From Roseomonas sp. (GTDB taxonomy: Bacteria; Pseudomonadota; Alphaproteobacteria; Acetobacterales; Acetobacteraceae): a DNA stretch of 64,000 bases. This document shows, piece after piece, positions 1 through 10,562 of this stretch (the first letter of the stretch is position 1; each line of letters starts with the position of its first letter). The position numbers and the translations under genes are program-made. The notes beneath the pieces were generated by a model. It was not told the origin of the DNA and did no database searches. It was given only the letters and a program-made list of their open reading frames with translations. Where the stretch lies: assembly GCA_020249925.1 (NCBI GenBank), contig JADCER010000015.1, positions 81,496 through 145,495 of the forward strand, given 5' to 3'.

Positions 1-1
1 C

Positions 2-181
2 AGCCATGATCCTGCCTGGCGGGAAAGGCTGAGCGGCTTTCCGAAGCGCGCCTATGATTTCTATGAACGCGAATTGGCGCCACGTGGCTTTCAGATCAAG
101 GTGCAAATCCTTGATTGGCCGGGCGGAATTCCTGGGGATGTCGGCTGGTTCATCACTTGGAAACGCCCAGAGGAGGATTGA
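2..181 (+). CDS. C-terminal fragment of an unidentified protein (5' end outside the window)
   Basis: Open frame from window start to TGA at 179-181: SHDPAWRERLSGFPKRAYDFYERELAPRGFQIKVQILDWPGGIPGDVGWFITWKRPEED*. Not in the ORF track because it has no start in the window. Confidence 0.5.
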   Translation, partial: SHDPAWRERLSGFPKRAYDFYERELAPRGFQIKVQILDWPGGIPGDVGWFITWKRPEED

Positions 182-193
182 AGCGCGCCAAAC

Positions 194-207
194 TTGACAT
201 TGATCAA
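194..207 (+). promoter_or_regulatory. FNR/FixK/Anr-type binding site candidate
   Basis: TTGAC-ATTG-ATCAA inside the longer near-palindrome ACTTGACATTGATCAAGT, about 55 bp upstream of the probable usp ATG (263); FNR-family consensus is TTGAT-N4-ATCAA. Confidence 0.5.
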
Positions 208-262
208 GTCAGCGTCTGACGATCCCATCTATTCATGCGCCATTCCTCGGGAGGAGGCTGAT

Positions 263-1102
263 ATGAAGCTCTGTGAAATTCTCGTCCATTTGGATCAATC
301 GCCGCGTGCGCAGGTGCGCCTTGATATCGCGGCGTCGCTCGCGCGGCAGCATGGCGCGCACCTGACTGCGCTGCAGGTGATAGATGTTGCGATCCCGGTC
401 ATGGCCATGGGCGATGGTGGCGGCGGTGGCGCGGTAATCGCGGAATTGATGGAACAGATGCGCCAATCGGCGCTTGCTGCCGGCGTGAAGCTGAAGGCGG
501 CTTTTGAAGCGGCGCTGGCGCGTGAGGGTATCATGGGTGAGTGGCGCCAGATGGAAGGCACCACGCCGGAGATTGTCGCGCTGCATGGCCGTTATGCCGA
601 TCTGATCGTGTTGGGCCAGGATGATCCGGAAAGCGACAATGCCGGGCTTTTGGAAGCGGTGGTGTTCGATTCCGGTCGGCCCGTATTGGCCATTCCATTC
701 GCCGGCAATTTCCAATCCATCGGCAAGCGCGTACTGGTCGGCTGGAATGCCAGCCGCGAAGCATCGCGTGCGCTGCATGATGCCTTGCCGCTGATTGCCA
801 AGGCAGAAACAGCGACGGTTTTCCTGGCCAATCCGAAGCGCGGTCTGGATGGGCATGGTGAAGAACCAGGTGCCGATATCGCGCGGCATTTGGCGCGCCA
901 TGGGCTGAAGGTGGAAGTGGCCAAGGCGGTTGCGGATGATGTGTCTGATGCTGCACTGCTGCTCAATCACGCGAGTGACATGGGCGCGGATTTGCTGGTG
1001 ATGGGTGCCTATGGCCATTCGCGTTGGCGTGAACTGGTCCTTGGTGGCGTCACGCGTAGCCTGCTTCGTGAAATGACAGTGCCGGTGTTGCTTTCGCATT
1101 AA
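263..1102 (+). CDS. Universal stress protein (two Usp domains)
   Basis: MKLCEILVHLDQSPRAQVRLDIAASLARQHGAHLTALQV... and C-terminal ADLLVMGAYGHSRWRELVLGGVTRSLL, typical G-x2-G-x9-G(S/T) Usp motif; ATG at 263 preceded by GGGAGGAGG. Confidence 0.9.
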   Translation: MKLCEILVHLDQSPRAQVRLDIAASLARQHGAHLTALQVIDVAIPVMAMGDGGGGGAVIAELMEQMRQSALAAGVKLKAAFEAALAREGIMGEWRQMEGTTPEIVALHGRYADLIVLGQDDPESDNAGLLEAVVFDSGRPVLAIPFAGNFQSIGKRVLVGWNASREASRALHDALPLIAKAETATVFLANPKRGLDGHGEEPGADIARHLARHGLKVEVAKAVADDVSDAALLLNHASDMGADLLVMGAYGHSRWRELVLGGVTRSLLREMTVPVLLSH

Positions 1103-1144
1103 GGCTTAACAACCAAAGCGGAATCGCCCCGCAATCGGCAAGGC

Positions 1145-1168
1145 CTCCCCCGGATCAACCCGGGGGAG
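1145..1168. terminator. Bidirectional hairpin terminator between convergent usp and dapA-like genes
   Basis: CTCCCCCGG-atcaac-CCGGGGGAG stem followed by TTATT. Confidence 0.6.
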
Positions 1169-1183
1169 TTATTGAAGCGGCAG

Positions 1184-2083
1184 TTACGCCGCTTTCCGAA
1201 GCGCCACCCCAAGCCCTTCCAGCCCGGCGCGGATCGCCGCTTGGCGCGCTGCATCAGGCATGGGCATGGGCGCGCGGGAAAGCCCTGAAGGCACCCCCTG
1301 ACAGGCCAGCGCATATTTCACATTGGCCGGCAGATTTTCCGCCGATAGCGCATTCCACAGCACCAGAAGCCGTTCATGCAGCGCCTTGGCGGTCGCGTGA
1401 TCCCCGCGCTGCACCGCATCCCAAAGTGCCACATTGGCATGCGGCGAAGCGGCCGGCAGGGCTGAGATCGTGCCCCGCGCGCCGAGCGCATAGCTTGGAT
1501 AGAGCAGCGCATCGATCGCCGTGAAGATCAGATCCTGTGGCCGCGCCTGCAAGACCAGATCCGCGAGCAGCTTGAGATCGCCCGAGCTTTGCTTCACGCC
1601 GACCACGCCCGGCACTTCGCGCATGATGCGCAGCAGCAGGGCAGGAGAAAGGTAATTCCACGGAATGACATTATAGATCAGGATGGGCAGCCCCGTGCCT
1701 TCGGCAACAGCGCGGAAATGCGCGAGTGTTGCTTCCTCATCCGGCTTGAACAGGTAATGCACCGGCGTCACCTGCAGCCCTTGCGCACCAAGGTCGCGGG
1801 CCATGCGCCCGCGGATGATTGCCTCCTGCGTCGAATTCACGATCAGCCCGGCAAGCAAGGGCAGGCGGCCGCGATTTGTCTTGGCCACGGTTTCGAACAT
1901 GCGGGCAAAATCCTCACGTTCAAAAGTATGGCCTTCGCCCGTACTGCCGCCGGGGATCAACCCATGCACGCCAGCGGCGATCTGGAATTCAACAATCTCT
2001 GCCAGGGCAGCGTGGATCACATTGCCTTGGGCGTCGAAGGGGGTGGAAATCGGCGGGATCACGCCGCGAAGATCACTGAGCAT
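1184..2083 (-). CDS. Dihydrodipicolinate synthase/N-acetylneuraminate lyase family protein
   Basis: MLSDLRGVIPPISTPFDAQGNVIHAALAEIVEFQIAAGVHGLIPGGSTGEGHTFEREDF; GGSTGE motif and Schiff-base region GVVGVKQSSGDL. Start trimmed to the internal Met. Confidence 0.88.
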   Translation of the reverse strand: MLSDLRGVIPPISTPFDAQGNVIHAALAEIVEFQIAAGVHGLIPGGSTGEGHTFEREDFARMFETVAKTNRGRLPLLAGLIVNSTQEAIIRGRMARDLGAQGLQVTPVHYLFKPDEEATLAHFRAVAEGTGLPILIYNVIPWNYLSPALLLRIMREVPGVVGVKQSSGDLKLLADLVLQARPQDLIFTAIDALLYPSYALGARGTISALPAASPHANVALWDAVQRGDHATAKALHERLLVLWNALSAENLPANVKYALACQGVPSGLSRAPMPMPDAARQAAIRAGLEGLGVALRKAA

Positions 2084-2290
2084 GAACGTCCTCTCCTTTT
2101 CTTGGTGCCGTAGCTTTGGCTGCGCCGGGCAGCATCTGGCAGATTTCGGCGGAAGACAAGGATTTTCAAACCAGCTGGTTTCGACTGGCTTGGTAATGCG
2201 GCGGCAACATCCCCTGCCAAGCGAGGTAAAGGCACCAAGCAATATCCATTCGTGGCGTGTCCGATGGCGCTCAGTGCCGGCCAAGCAAGG

Positions 2291-2752
2291 TCAATCTCTC
2301 GAAGCCGCGTCCCGTGCCGCCGTCGCCAGCGCGTCGGCGCGTTCATTCATCGGATCCCCGGCATGGCCGCGCACCCAGTGCCATTCAATCTCATGCGGCT
2401 TGGCCGCTGCCAGAATGGCCTGCCATAAATCCAGATTCTTCACCGGCTCCTTCGCCGCATTGCGCCAATTGGCGCGCACCCAGCCATGGATCCAGCGGCT
2501 GATTCCATTGCGCAGATATTCGCTATCGGTATGCAACGCCACGCGGCAGGGTTTTTTCAGCGCCTCAAGCGCCCTCAAGGCCGCAGTCAATTCCATGCGG
2601 TTATTGGTGGTTTCGGCCTCGCCACCCGAAAGCTCTCGTTCATGTTCGCCAAAGCGCAGAATGGCGGCCCAGCCGCCGGGGCCGGGATTGGGCTTGCAGC
2701 CGCCATCGGTCCAAATCTGGACCAAGGGGCGCGGGTCGGCGCTGCCAGTCAC
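2291..2752 (-). CDS. rnhA: Ribonuclease HI
   Basis: [58 protein letters not shown] start at 2752 overlaps the thrB TGA. Confidence 0.93.
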   Translation of the reverse strand: MTGSADPRPLVQIWTDGGCKPNPGPGGWAAILRFGEHERELSGGEAETTNNRMELTAALRALEALKKPCRVALHTDSEYLRNGISRWIHGWVRANWRNAAKEPVKNLDLWQAILAAAKPHEIEWHWVRGHAGDPMNERADALATAARDAASRD

Positions 2753-3729
2753 AGGCCAAAGGCCGAAAGCGTTTCGGCGCCGCTGAAGAACCTGAGTTTC
2801 CGCAGATATTCCACCGGGTCCTTGCGCGTTACCAGCGCGCCTTCTGGTGTGTGCGTCCAATCATACAGCCGGGTCAGCAGAAAGCGCAGCGCCGCACCGC
2901 GGCACAGCACCGGCAGGGCAGCCAATTCAGCCTCATTCATCGGGCGCATGGCGCGATAGGCGCCAAGCATGGCGCGCGCGCGCGTCACGTTGAAGGAATA
3001 ATCCGGCTCAAAGCACCAGGCATTCAGACAGACCGCGATGTCATAGGCGAAAAGATCCGTGCAGGCGAAATAGAAATCAATCACGCCGGACACGCGCGGC
3101 TGGCCATCGGCGCCCGGCAGGAAAAACGCGTTATCGGGGAAAAGATCGGCGTGAATCTGCCCAACCGGCAGGCTGCCCTCAGCCGGCCAGGCGGCCAGAA
3201 TGCCAGCCAGTGCTGCGTCCAATTCCGCAATCAGCCCGGGCTGCACCTCATCACCCCGCGCGCGGCAGCCATCCAACAAGGGCGCCCAGCCTTTGGGGCC
3301 AAGCGCATTGGGCCGGCGCATATCAAACCCCGCCCCGGCCAAATGCATTTCTGCCAAAGCCTTGCCGAGCGGCGCGCAATGTTCCGCCCGCACGCGGCGT
3401 GGCCAAACACCCGGCAGAAAGGTGACAATCGCCGCCGGCCGCCCCGCCAATTCCCGCAGCGCCGCGCCATCCTGCCCATGCACGGGCGTCGGGCAGGCCA
3501 TGCCGCGCGCGGCCAAATGTTCCATCAGGCCGAGAAAATACGGCAATTCTGCCGGGTCCACGCGCTTTTCATACAGCGTCAGGATGAAATCGCCCGCTTC
3601 GGTTTTCAGCGCGTAATTGGAATTCTCCACACCCTCTGCAATGCCGCGAAACGCCAGCAATTCACCCAGCGCATAATCGGCCAGGAAGGCGCGCAAGGCC
3701 TCATCCGAAACTTCGGTATAGACAGCCAT
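2749..3729 (-). CDS. thrB: Homoserine kinase (ThrB, type II)
   Basis: [57 protein letters not shown]...[15 protein letters not shown]; next to rnhA and ispH, a common alphaproteobacterial order. Confidence 0.92.
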   Translation of the reverse strand: MAVYTEVSDEALRAFLADYALGELLAFRGIAEGVENSNYALKTEAGDFILTLYEKRVDPAELPYFLGLMEHLAARGMACPTPVHGQDGAALRELAGRPAAIVTFLPGVWPRRVRAEHCAPLGKALAEMHLAGAGFDMRRPNALGPKGWAPLLDGCRARGDEVQPGLIAELDAALAGILAAWPAEGSLPVGQIHADLFPDNAFFLPGADGQPRVSGVIDFYFACTDLFAYDIAVCLNAWCFEPDYSFNVTRARAMLGAYRAMRPMNEAELAALPVLCRGAALRFLLTRLYDWTHTPEGALVTRKDPVEYLRKLRFFSGAETLSAFGL

Positions 3730-4685
3730 TATTCGGCGGCGAGCCCGCGCGGCAGGCGGAAGGTGATCTGTTCCACGGCTACCACCACTTCTTCTATTTC
3801 CAGCGCATAGGCTTCACCAAGCCGGGTAAGCACTTCTTCCACCAGCACTTCGGGCGCGCTGGCGCCGGCGGTCACGCCTACGGTCTTGCAGCCCTGCACC
3901 AGGGCAAGATCAAGATCAGCGCCGCGCTGCACCATCACCGCCCGGCGCGCGCCGCTGCGCTCCGCCACTTCGCGCAGGCGTTGGCTATTGGATGAATTGG
4001 GCGCGCCCACCACCACCACCAGATCGGACCGCGCGGCAATGGCCTTCACCGCCGCCTGGCGATTGGTGGTGGCGTAGCAGATATCTTCCTTGGCGGGGCC
4101 CCGAATATCCGGAAAGCGCCGTTGCAGGATGCTGATGATTTCCGCCGTATCATCCACGGAAAGCGTGGTTTGGGTTGTGTAGGCGAGTGTGGCGCCCTCA
4201 GGCGCTGCCACACTTTCCGCATCCGCCGCATCCTGCACCAGGGTCACGGCACCTTCGGGCAATTGGCCCATGGTGCCGATCACCTCCGGATGGCCGGCAT
4301 GGCCAATCAGGAAAAGATGGCGGCCATGTTCATGATGGCGTTCGGCTTCGCGATGCACCTTGCTCACCAGCGGGCAGGTGGCGTCCAGCGCAAACATCAT
4401 GCGCTGCGCTGCCTCGGCCGGGACGGATTTCGGCACGCCATGGGCTGAAAACACCACAGGCTGGCCGTCATCCGGGATTTCGCTCAGTTCCTCCACAAAG
4501 ACCGCGCCCTGCTTTTCCAGGCTTTCGACCACGAAACGGTTATGGACAATCTCATGCCGGACATAGACCGGGGCGCCGTGGCGCTTCAGCGCTTCCTCGA
4601 CAATCTTGATGGCGCGATCCACGCCGGCGCAAAAACCACGCGGTCCAGCGAGCAGGAGGTGCAGGGTCGGCTTGGCAGAGGCCAT
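3729..4685 (-). CDS. ispH: 4-hydroxy-3-methylbut-2-enyl diphosphate reductase
   Basis: [47 protein letters not shown]...TQTTLSVDD; conserved Cys residues. Confidence 0.96.
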   Translation of the reverse strand: MASAKPTLHLLLAGPRGFCAGVDRAIKIVEEALKRHGAPVYVRHEIVHNRFVVESLEKQGAVFVEELSEIPDDGQPVVFSAHGVPKSVPAEAAQRMMFALDATCPLVSKVHREAERHHEHGRHLFLIGHAGHPEVIGTMGQLPEGAVTLVQDAADAESVAAPEGATLAYTTQTTLSVDDTAEIISILQRRFPDIRGPAKEDICYATTNRQAAVKAIAARSDLVVVVGAPNSSNSQRLREVAERSGARRAVMVQRGADLDLALVQGCKTVGVTAGASAPEVLVEEVLTRLGEAYALEIEEVVVAVEQITFRLPRGLAAE

Positions 4686-4787
4686 GGGCGCAAGGGTCCA
4701 TCCAATGGGGCCGGCTACGGGTTGCGGCGCGGCGCGAAGAATGGTCAGAGTAGCCTCAGGGCCGTGCGGCTCAAAGGGGGTTTCGGC

Positions 4788-5315
4788 ATGGGGCGCTTCG
4801 GGGTTCTGATTTTGGCAGGGCTGGTCGCAGCTTGCGGGTCTGGTTCCTCATCGCGGGAGCCGGTGCTGGCGCCCTGCCCCAGGGTGACGATCCTGGCCGA
4901 TGGGTCGGATATCACCCGCTACCGGCCGGGCGCGCCGCCTGATCTGGCGGCGTTGGTGGTGGATGGCCGCATGGCGGGCGTCAGCGTGACCTGCGCCAAT
5001 GTCCGGGGCGGCGGGGTGGATGTGCGGGTCGCCGCCATCATGGATGTGGAACGTGGCCCGGCTTCGCGCGGGAATCGGGCGGAATTCCCCTGGTTCCTGG
5101 CGGTCACCAGCGGTGATGACAGCCAATTGGTCCAACGGAAGGATGCGCTGCTGACGGTGAATTTTGAGGGCAATCAGACCCGCGCCCGGGTCACCACCGC
5201 GCCTGAGAGCATCATCTTCCCCGCCGGGCGCAACCCGGCGGAATATCGGGTGCGGATATCCTTTGCGCTAACGGCCGAGGAGCTGGACCGCAACCGCCGC
5301 CGCGGGCCGCGTTAA
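4788..5315 (+). CDS. Putative lipoprotein of unknown function
   Basis: [22 protein letters not shown]: hydrophobic leader with lipobox LVAAC; start trimmed from 4542, which overlaps ispH antisense. Confidence 0.65.
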   Translation: MGRFGVLILAGLVAACGSGSSSREPVLAPCPRVTILADGSDITRYRPGAPPDLAALVVDGRMAGVSVTCANVRGGGVDVRVAAIMDVERGPASRGNRAEFPWFLAVTSGDDSQLVQRKDALLTVNFEGNQTRARVTTAPESIIFPAGRNPAEYRVRISFALTAEELDRNRRRGPR

Positions 5316-5514
5316 CCCGTCTTTTTGCGTCCGATCGGGCCGGGGCATCTTGTCTCGCCCGGCGCGGTTACATACATCCTGCCCGTCAGCCGCGCCCGGA
5401 TTGGGCAAGGCTTAATGTAACCCCATCCGCGGTGGCGCTTGGCCACCGTACAGCACAGGGGGTCGCCGTGGTGCCACATCGGGCCGCCGCGATCCGCCGC
5501 AGAGGAGACTTCGG

Positions 5515-7437
5515 ATGAGTAAGGTCATTGGCATAGACCTCGGCACCACCAATTCCTGCGTCGCCATTCTTGAAGGCAAGGATGTGCGCGTAATTGAAAA
5601 CGCCGAAGGTGCGCGCACCACGCCTTCCATGATCGCGTTTGCGAAGAATGGCGAAAGGCTGGTCGGGCAATCGGCGAAGCGCCAGGCGGTTACCAACCCC
5701 ACGGGCACGCTTTACGCGGTGAAGCGCCTGATTGGCCGGCGCTTTGATGACCCGATGGTGCAAAAGGATATCGGGCTTGCCCCCTTCAAGATCACCAAGG
5801 CCCCCAATGGCGATGCCTGGGTTGAGGTGGATGGCAAAACCTACGCGCCGCAGCAGATCAGCGCCATGGTGCTGACCAAGATGAAGGAAACTGCCGAAGC
5901 CCATCTGGGTGAGAAGGTTTCCCAGGCCGTCATTACCGTACCCGCCTATTTCAATGACGCCCAGCGCCAAGCCACCAAGGAAGCCGGCACGGTCGCCGGG
6001 CTTGAAGTGCTGCGCATCATCAATGAACCAACCGCCGCCGCGCTCGCCTATGGCATGGACCAGAAGAAGGGCGGCACCATCGCGGTCTATGACCTTGGTG
6101 GCGGCACCTTCGACGTTTCCATCCTGGAAATCGGCGATGGCGTTTTTGAAGTGAAATCCACCAATGGTGACACCTTCCTGGGTGGTGAGGATTTCGACCA
6201 GCGCATCATTGACTATCTGGCCGATGAATTCCGCAAGGAACAGGGCATTGACCTGCGCGGCGACAAGCTTGCGCTGCAACGCCTGAAGGAAGCGGCAGAA
6301 AAGGCAAAGATCGAGCTTTCCTCCTCCAAGGAAACCGAAGTCAACCTGCCCTTCATCACCGCCGATGCCTCTGGCCCCAAGCATCTGGTGATGAAAGTCA
6401 CCCGCTCAAAGCTTGAAGCCTTGGTGGATGATCTGATCAGCCGCACCTTGGAACCCTGCCGCCAGGCGCTGAAGGATGCCGGCCTTGCCGCCAATGAAGT
6501 GGATGAGGTGATCCTGGTCGGCGGCATGACACGCATGCCGAAGGTTGTGGAAGCCGTTCGCCAATTCTTCGGCAAGGAACCCGCGCGCAACGTGAACCCC
6601 GATGAAGTCGTCGCCATTGGCGCGGCCATTCAGGGCGGCGTGCTGAAGGGCGATGTCAAGGATGTGCTGCTGCTGGATGTGACGCCGCTCAGCCTTGGCA
6701 TTGAAACCTTGGGTGGCGTCTTCACGCGCTTGATTGATCGCAACACGACGATCCCGACGAAGAAAAGCCAGACCTTCTCGACGGCGGATGACAATCAAAC
6801 CGCGGTCACCATCAAGGTCTATCAGGGCGAACGTGAAATGGCTGCCGACAACAAGCAGCTTGGTACGTTTGACCTGACCGGCATTCCCCCCGCGCCGCGT
6901 GGCGTGCCGCAGGTGGAAGTGACCTTCGATATTGACGCGAACGGCATTGTCAGCGTCAGCGCGAAGGACAAGGCAACCGGTAAGGAACAGCAAATCCGCA
7001 TCCAGGCGAAGTCGGGCCTTTCGGACGCCGATATCGAACGCATGGTGAAGGATGCCGAAGCCAATGCGGAAGCGGACCGCAAGCGGCGCGAAGCGGTGGA
7101 AGCGCGCAACCAGCTTGATGCGCTGGTGCATTCTACCGACAAGACGCTGAAGGAAAGCGGCGAGAAGGTGCCGGCGGCTGAAAAGCTGGAAGTGGAATCG
7201 GCGCTCGCTGCCGCGCGCACCGCCATGGAAGGCCAGGACGCCGATGCGATCCGTGAGGCTTCTGAAAAGCTTTCCCAGGCCGCGATGAAAATGGGTGAGG
7301 CGCTCTATAAGGCCGAGCAGGCCGCGCCGAAGCCCGAAGAACCGGCGGCCGGTGGCGGCGCGGGTGGCGCTTCCAAGGACAAGGTGGTGGATGCCGAGTT
7401 CGAGGAAGTGGACCCGAACAAGAAGAAGCCTTCCTGA
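5515..7437 (+). CDS. dnaK: Molecular chaperone DnaK
   Basis: [42 protein letters not shown]... full-length Hsp70. Confidence 0.99.
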   Translation: MSKVIGIDLGTTNSCVAILEGKDVRVIENAEGARTTPSMIAFAKNGERLVGQSAKRQAVTNPTGTLYAVKRLIGRRFDDPMVQKDIGLAPFKITKAPNGDAWVEVDGKTYAPQQISAMVLTKMKETAEAHLGEKVSQAVITVPAYFNDAQRQATKEAGTVAGLEVLRIINEPTAAALAYGMDQKKGGTIAVYDLGGGTFDVSILEIGDGVFEVKSTNGDTFLGGEDFDQRIIDYLADEFRKEQGIDLRGDKLALQRLKEAAEKAKIELSSSKETEVNLPFITADASGPKHLVMKVTRSKLEALVDDLISRTLEPCRQALKDAGLAANEVDEVILVGGMTRMPKVVEAVRQFFGKEPARNVNPDEVVAIGAAIQGGVLKGDVKDVLLLDVTPLSLGIETLGGVFTRLIDRNTTIPTKKSQTFSTADDNQTAVTIKVYQGEREMAADNKQLGTFDLTGIPPAPRGVPQVEVTFDIDANGIVSVSAKDKATGKEQQIRIQAKSGLSDADIERMVKDAEANAEADRKRREAVEARNQLDALVHSTDKTLKESGEKVPAAEKLEVESALAAARTAMEGQDADAIREASEKLSQAAMKMGEALYKAEQAAPKPEEPAAGGGAGGASKDKVVDAEFEEVDPNKKKPS

Positions 7438-7472
7438 TCCCTTCCGGGTGATGGCGCCTTTGACCAAAGCCT

Positions 7473-7500
7473 TCCCCTGGTGCCCCACGGCGCCAGGGGA
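7473..7500 (+). terminator. Strong dnaK-dnaJ intergenic hairpin (attenuator or processing/stability element)
   Basis: TCCCCTGGTGCC-CCAC-GGCGCCAGGGGA: 12-bp stem (one G.U) and 4-nt loop; no U-tract follows. Confidence 0.55.
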
Positions 7501-7529
7501 TGACTTGTGTCGGAAACGGTAGCCCGATC

Positions 7530-8684
7530 ATGGCAAAACGCGATTATTACGAGGTTCTCGGCGTCGCGCGCGATGTGGGCGAGGATGACCTCAAGAAATC
7601 CTATCGCAAACTCGCGATGAAATGGCACCCTGATCGCAATCAGGGTGACGCGGAAGCGGAAGCCAAGTTCAAGGAATTGAATGAGGCTTATGATGTCCTG
7701 AAGGATTCCGAAAAGCGCGCGGCCTATGATCGCTTTGGCCATGCTGCCTTTGAACAGGGCGGGCCTGGTGGCGGTGGCGGCTTTGGCGGCGGCGGTCCCT
7801 TTGGTGGCGGCGGCTTTGAGGATATTTTTGAGGAAATGTTCGGCCGGTTCGGCGGCGGCGGGCGCGGTCAGCGCGCGGCTTCCGGGCGCGGTGCTGATTT
7901 GCGCACGCAGGTTGAGGTTTCTCTGGAAGAAGCTTTCGCCGGCGCGAAAAAGACCATTCGCTTCGCGACAAGTGTTTCCTGCGAAGCCTGCAAGGGTGTG
8001 GGCGCCGAAGGCGGCGCTGCTTCTGGCGTGCAGAATTGCGGCACCTGTCAGGGTAGCGGCAAGGTTCGGGCGCAGCAGGGTTTTTTCCTGGTGGAGCGCA
8101 CCTGCCCCACATGCGGCGGCCAGGGCCGCACCATCAAGAACCCGTGCAAGATCTGCCGTGGCGCGGGGCGTGTGCAGCGTGAACGCAGCCTGAATGTCTC
8201 GGTCCCTGCCGGCGTTGATGATGGCACGCGCATTCGCCTGAGTGGCGAGGGTGAGGCCGGGCAGCGCGGCGCACCAGCGGGCGATTTGTATGTGGATATC
8301 GCGGTGCGGCCGCATCCGATTTTCCAGCGCGATGGTGCGAATATTCTGGTGCGCGTGCCGCTGCGGATGACGCAAGCCGCGCTTGGTGGCCATGTGGAAG
8401 TGCCGAGCATTGATGGCGGGCGTTCGAAAGTAACGATCCCTGCCGGCACGCAAACCGGCGATCAATTCCGCCTGCGCGGCAAGGGCTTTTCCGTGCTGCG
8501 ATCAGCCGCGCGCGGCGATATGTATGTGCAGGTTATGGTGGAAACGCCGCAGAATCTTTCGCCCAAGCAGCGCGAATTGCTGGAGCAGTTTGAAGCCGAG
8601 GCGGAGAAGGGTGGCCGCACCAGCCCCGAAAGCGAAGGCTTCTTCGCCAAGGTCAAGGAATTCTGGGACGGGTTGGGGCGTTAG
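7530..8684 (+). CDS. dnaJ: Molecular chaperone DnaJ
   Basis: [42 protein letters not shown] region and CxxCxGxG zinc repeats. Confidence 0.98.
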   Translation: MAKRDYYEVLGVARDVGEDDLKKSYRKLAMKWHPDRNQGDAEAEAKFKELNEAYDVLKDSEKRAAYDRFGHAAFEQGGPGGGGGFGGGGPFGGGGFEDIFEEMFGRFGGGGRGQRAASGRGADLRTQVEVSLEEAFAGAKKTIRFATSVSCEACKGVGAEGGAASGVQNCGTCQGSGKVRAQQGFFLVERTCPTCGGQGRTIKNPCKICRGAGRVQRERSLNVSVPAGVDDGTRIRLSGEGEAGQRGAPAGDLYVDIAVRPHPIFQRDGANILVRVPLRMTQAALGGHVEVPSIDGGRSKVTIPAGTQTGDQFRLRGKGFSVLRSAARGDMYVQVMVETPQNLSPKQRELLEQFEAEAEKGGRTSPESEGFFAKVKEFWDGLGR

Positions 8685-8717
8685 CGCGGGCGCCTTACTC
8701 GTATCCCGATAGCGGTT

Positions 8718-9920
8718 TCAGCCCTCACGCCAGACCGGAAATGGGTCGGGCAGGCGCGCCCAGGCGCGTGGCCCGGCGCGCCATTCCTCATCGGTCAAAA
8801 GCGTTTTTTGCAATGCTGCGCGCAGCCCTGCCTCATTCATGCCGATGCCGATAAAGACGATTTCCTGACGCCGGTCACCATGGGGTTCCTGCCAATTCGC
8901 CTCGATCGTGGCGCGCCAGTCGGGATCATCCGGCCAACGAGAGGCCGGCTGCGCGGCCCACCAGAACCCCGCCGCTTCATGGCGGCCAATGGAGCCGGCC
9001 AATTGCCATTCACCCGCCCAGGGCATGCGCGTCGCCAGCCAGAAAAACCCCTTGGCACGCACCACGCCCGGAAGATCACCTTCAATGAAGCGCTTGAAGC
9101 GTTCCGGATGCACCGGGCGGCGCGCGCGCCAGACAAAGCTGGTGATGCCGAATTCAACGCTTTCCGGCAAATGCTCACCCGAAAGCGCCTTGATCCAACC
9201 CGCAGAACGGCGCGCCGCATCAAAATCAAAGCGCCCGGTATTCAGGATATGCCGAAGAGGCACTGCCCCCTTGGTACAGCCGATGATTTCCGCATTGGGA
9301 TTGAAGGTAGCCAATAGCGCGGCCAGGCGACCCAATTCTGCCTCACTCACCAAATCCTGCTTATTGACGATGATGACATCGGCAAATTCAATTTGTTCGA
9401 TCAGCAAATCCACCAGCAGGCGGGTATCCTCCGGGCCGGCGCTTTCGCCCCGCGCGGCCAGGCGGTCCGCGCTGCCGTAATCGCGCAGGAAACTCTGCGC
9501 ATCCACCACGGTTACCATGGTATCAAGCTGCGCGACATCACCGAGGCAGAAGCCATCCTCGGTACGGAAATCGAAAGTTGCAGCCACGGGCATGGGTTCG
9601 CTGATGCCGGTGCTTTCAATCAGCAAGGCATCGAAGCGCCCTTCAGCGGCAAGCTTGGTTACCTCCTGCATCAAATCCTCACGCAGGGTGCAGCAGATGC
9701 AGCCATTGGACATTTCGACCAGCTTTTCTTCAGTACGGGAAAGCGTCCCAGCATTGCCGACCAAAGCCGCGTCTATATTCACCTCACTCATGTCATTCAC
9801 AATCACCGCGACACGCTTGCCATCGCGATTGGCCAAGACATGATTGAGCAGCGTGGTCTTGCCCGCCCCCAGAAAGCCTGACAGCACGGTGACCGGCAAT
9901 CTTTTATCCATGGCGTTCAT
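8718..9920 (-). CDS. CobW/COG0523-family GTPase (putative zinc metallochaperone, ZigA-like)
   Basis: [21 protein letters not shown] (P-loop), [13 protein letters not shown] (CxCC), VNKQDLV; last gene of a putative zinc operon. Confidence 0.88.
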   Translation of the reverse strand: MNAMDKRLPVTVLSGFLGAGKTTLLNHVLANRDGKRVAVIVNDMSEVNIDAALVGNAGTLSRTEEKLVEMSNGCICCTLREDLMQEVTKLAAEGRFDALLIESTGISEPMPVAATFDFRTEDGFCLGDVAQLDTMVTVVDAQSFLRDYGSADRLAARGESAGPEDTRLLVDLLIEQIEFADVIIVNKQDLVSEAELGRLAALLATFNPNAEIIGCTKGAVPLRHILNTGRFDFDAARRSAGWIKALSGEHLPESVEFGITSFVWRARRPVHPERFKRFIEGDLPGVVRAKGFFWLATRMPWAGEWQLAGSIGRHEAAGFWWAAQPASRWPDDPDWRATIEANWQEPHGDRRQEIVFIGIGMNEAGLRAALQKTLLTDEEWRAGPRAWARLPDPFPVWREG

Positions 9921-10549
9921 GGCAGGAATCCTGGTTCATCAATGCAGAACAGCAATCGGCCCCGGCGGTTTTCCGGCAAATGGGAAACGGGCGGGGAGCG
10001 GTGCAGGCAGGCATTGCCAAGCGCCGCCGGATGGGCGCTGCCCTTTACCAAAGCGACGGCGCAGGCAGGCATTTGATGCGGCGCGCGGCATTGCGGCCCG
10101 CACATGGTGAATTGCGTGCCAGGCCCATGATAGGTGCAGAGCAATCGCAACCTGACCGAATCGCAATGAAAGCGCCGGCAGGAATCATCATTCACACCCG
10201 CAAGGCTCGCGCGGATTTCCGATTGCTCTGTGATGGTGGCAAAGAAGCGACCCAGCAGCAGCATGTCAGAAAGCAGCGCCGCAGGGGCGGGCACGGGCAG
10301 TTCCTGCACAATCTGATCCAGGGCATCTTCCGGAGTGCCCCGACCAATGGCGCCAAAGGGCACTTGCTGCAACAAGGTACCAAGCCCAGCCTTCCACTTG
10401 GCAGGTTGCGGTCGCAGCCAGATCGCCAGCGCAACATCGGGGCGAAAAATCTCGAACAGGACATTCTCATCCCGGCTGCTGATGGCGCTTGGGCAAACCG
10501 GGCTCAGCGCATCGGCATCGGGCGGGAAGACCTCACAAACAAAGCTCAT
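9917..10549 (-). CDS. DUF1826-family protein
   Basis: [17 protein letters not shown]...[23 protein letters not shown]...[39 protein letters not shown]; family often found next to COG0523 genes. 4-bp overlap with the CobW gene. Confidence 0.75.
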   Translation of the reverse strand: MSFVCEVFPPDADALSPVCPSAISSRDENVLFEIFRPDVALAIWLRPQPAKWKAGLGTLLQQVPFGAIGRGTPEDALDQIVQELPVPAPAALLSDMLLLGRFFATITEQSEIRASLAGVNDDSCRRFHCDSVRLRLLCTYHGPGTQFTMCGPQCRAPHQMPACAVALVKGSAHPAALGNACLHRSPPVSHLPENRRGRLLFCIDEPGFLP

Positions 10550-10562
10550 GGTCCGGCGTTCC

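Noticed and set aside
5401-5450. Sigma-32 promoter for dnaK (ACCCCAT near 5420-5426) and following CGGTGGC/GCCACCG hairpin
   Set aside because: A -10-like CCCCAT is present but no convincing CTTGAA-type -35 at the right spacing; not called.
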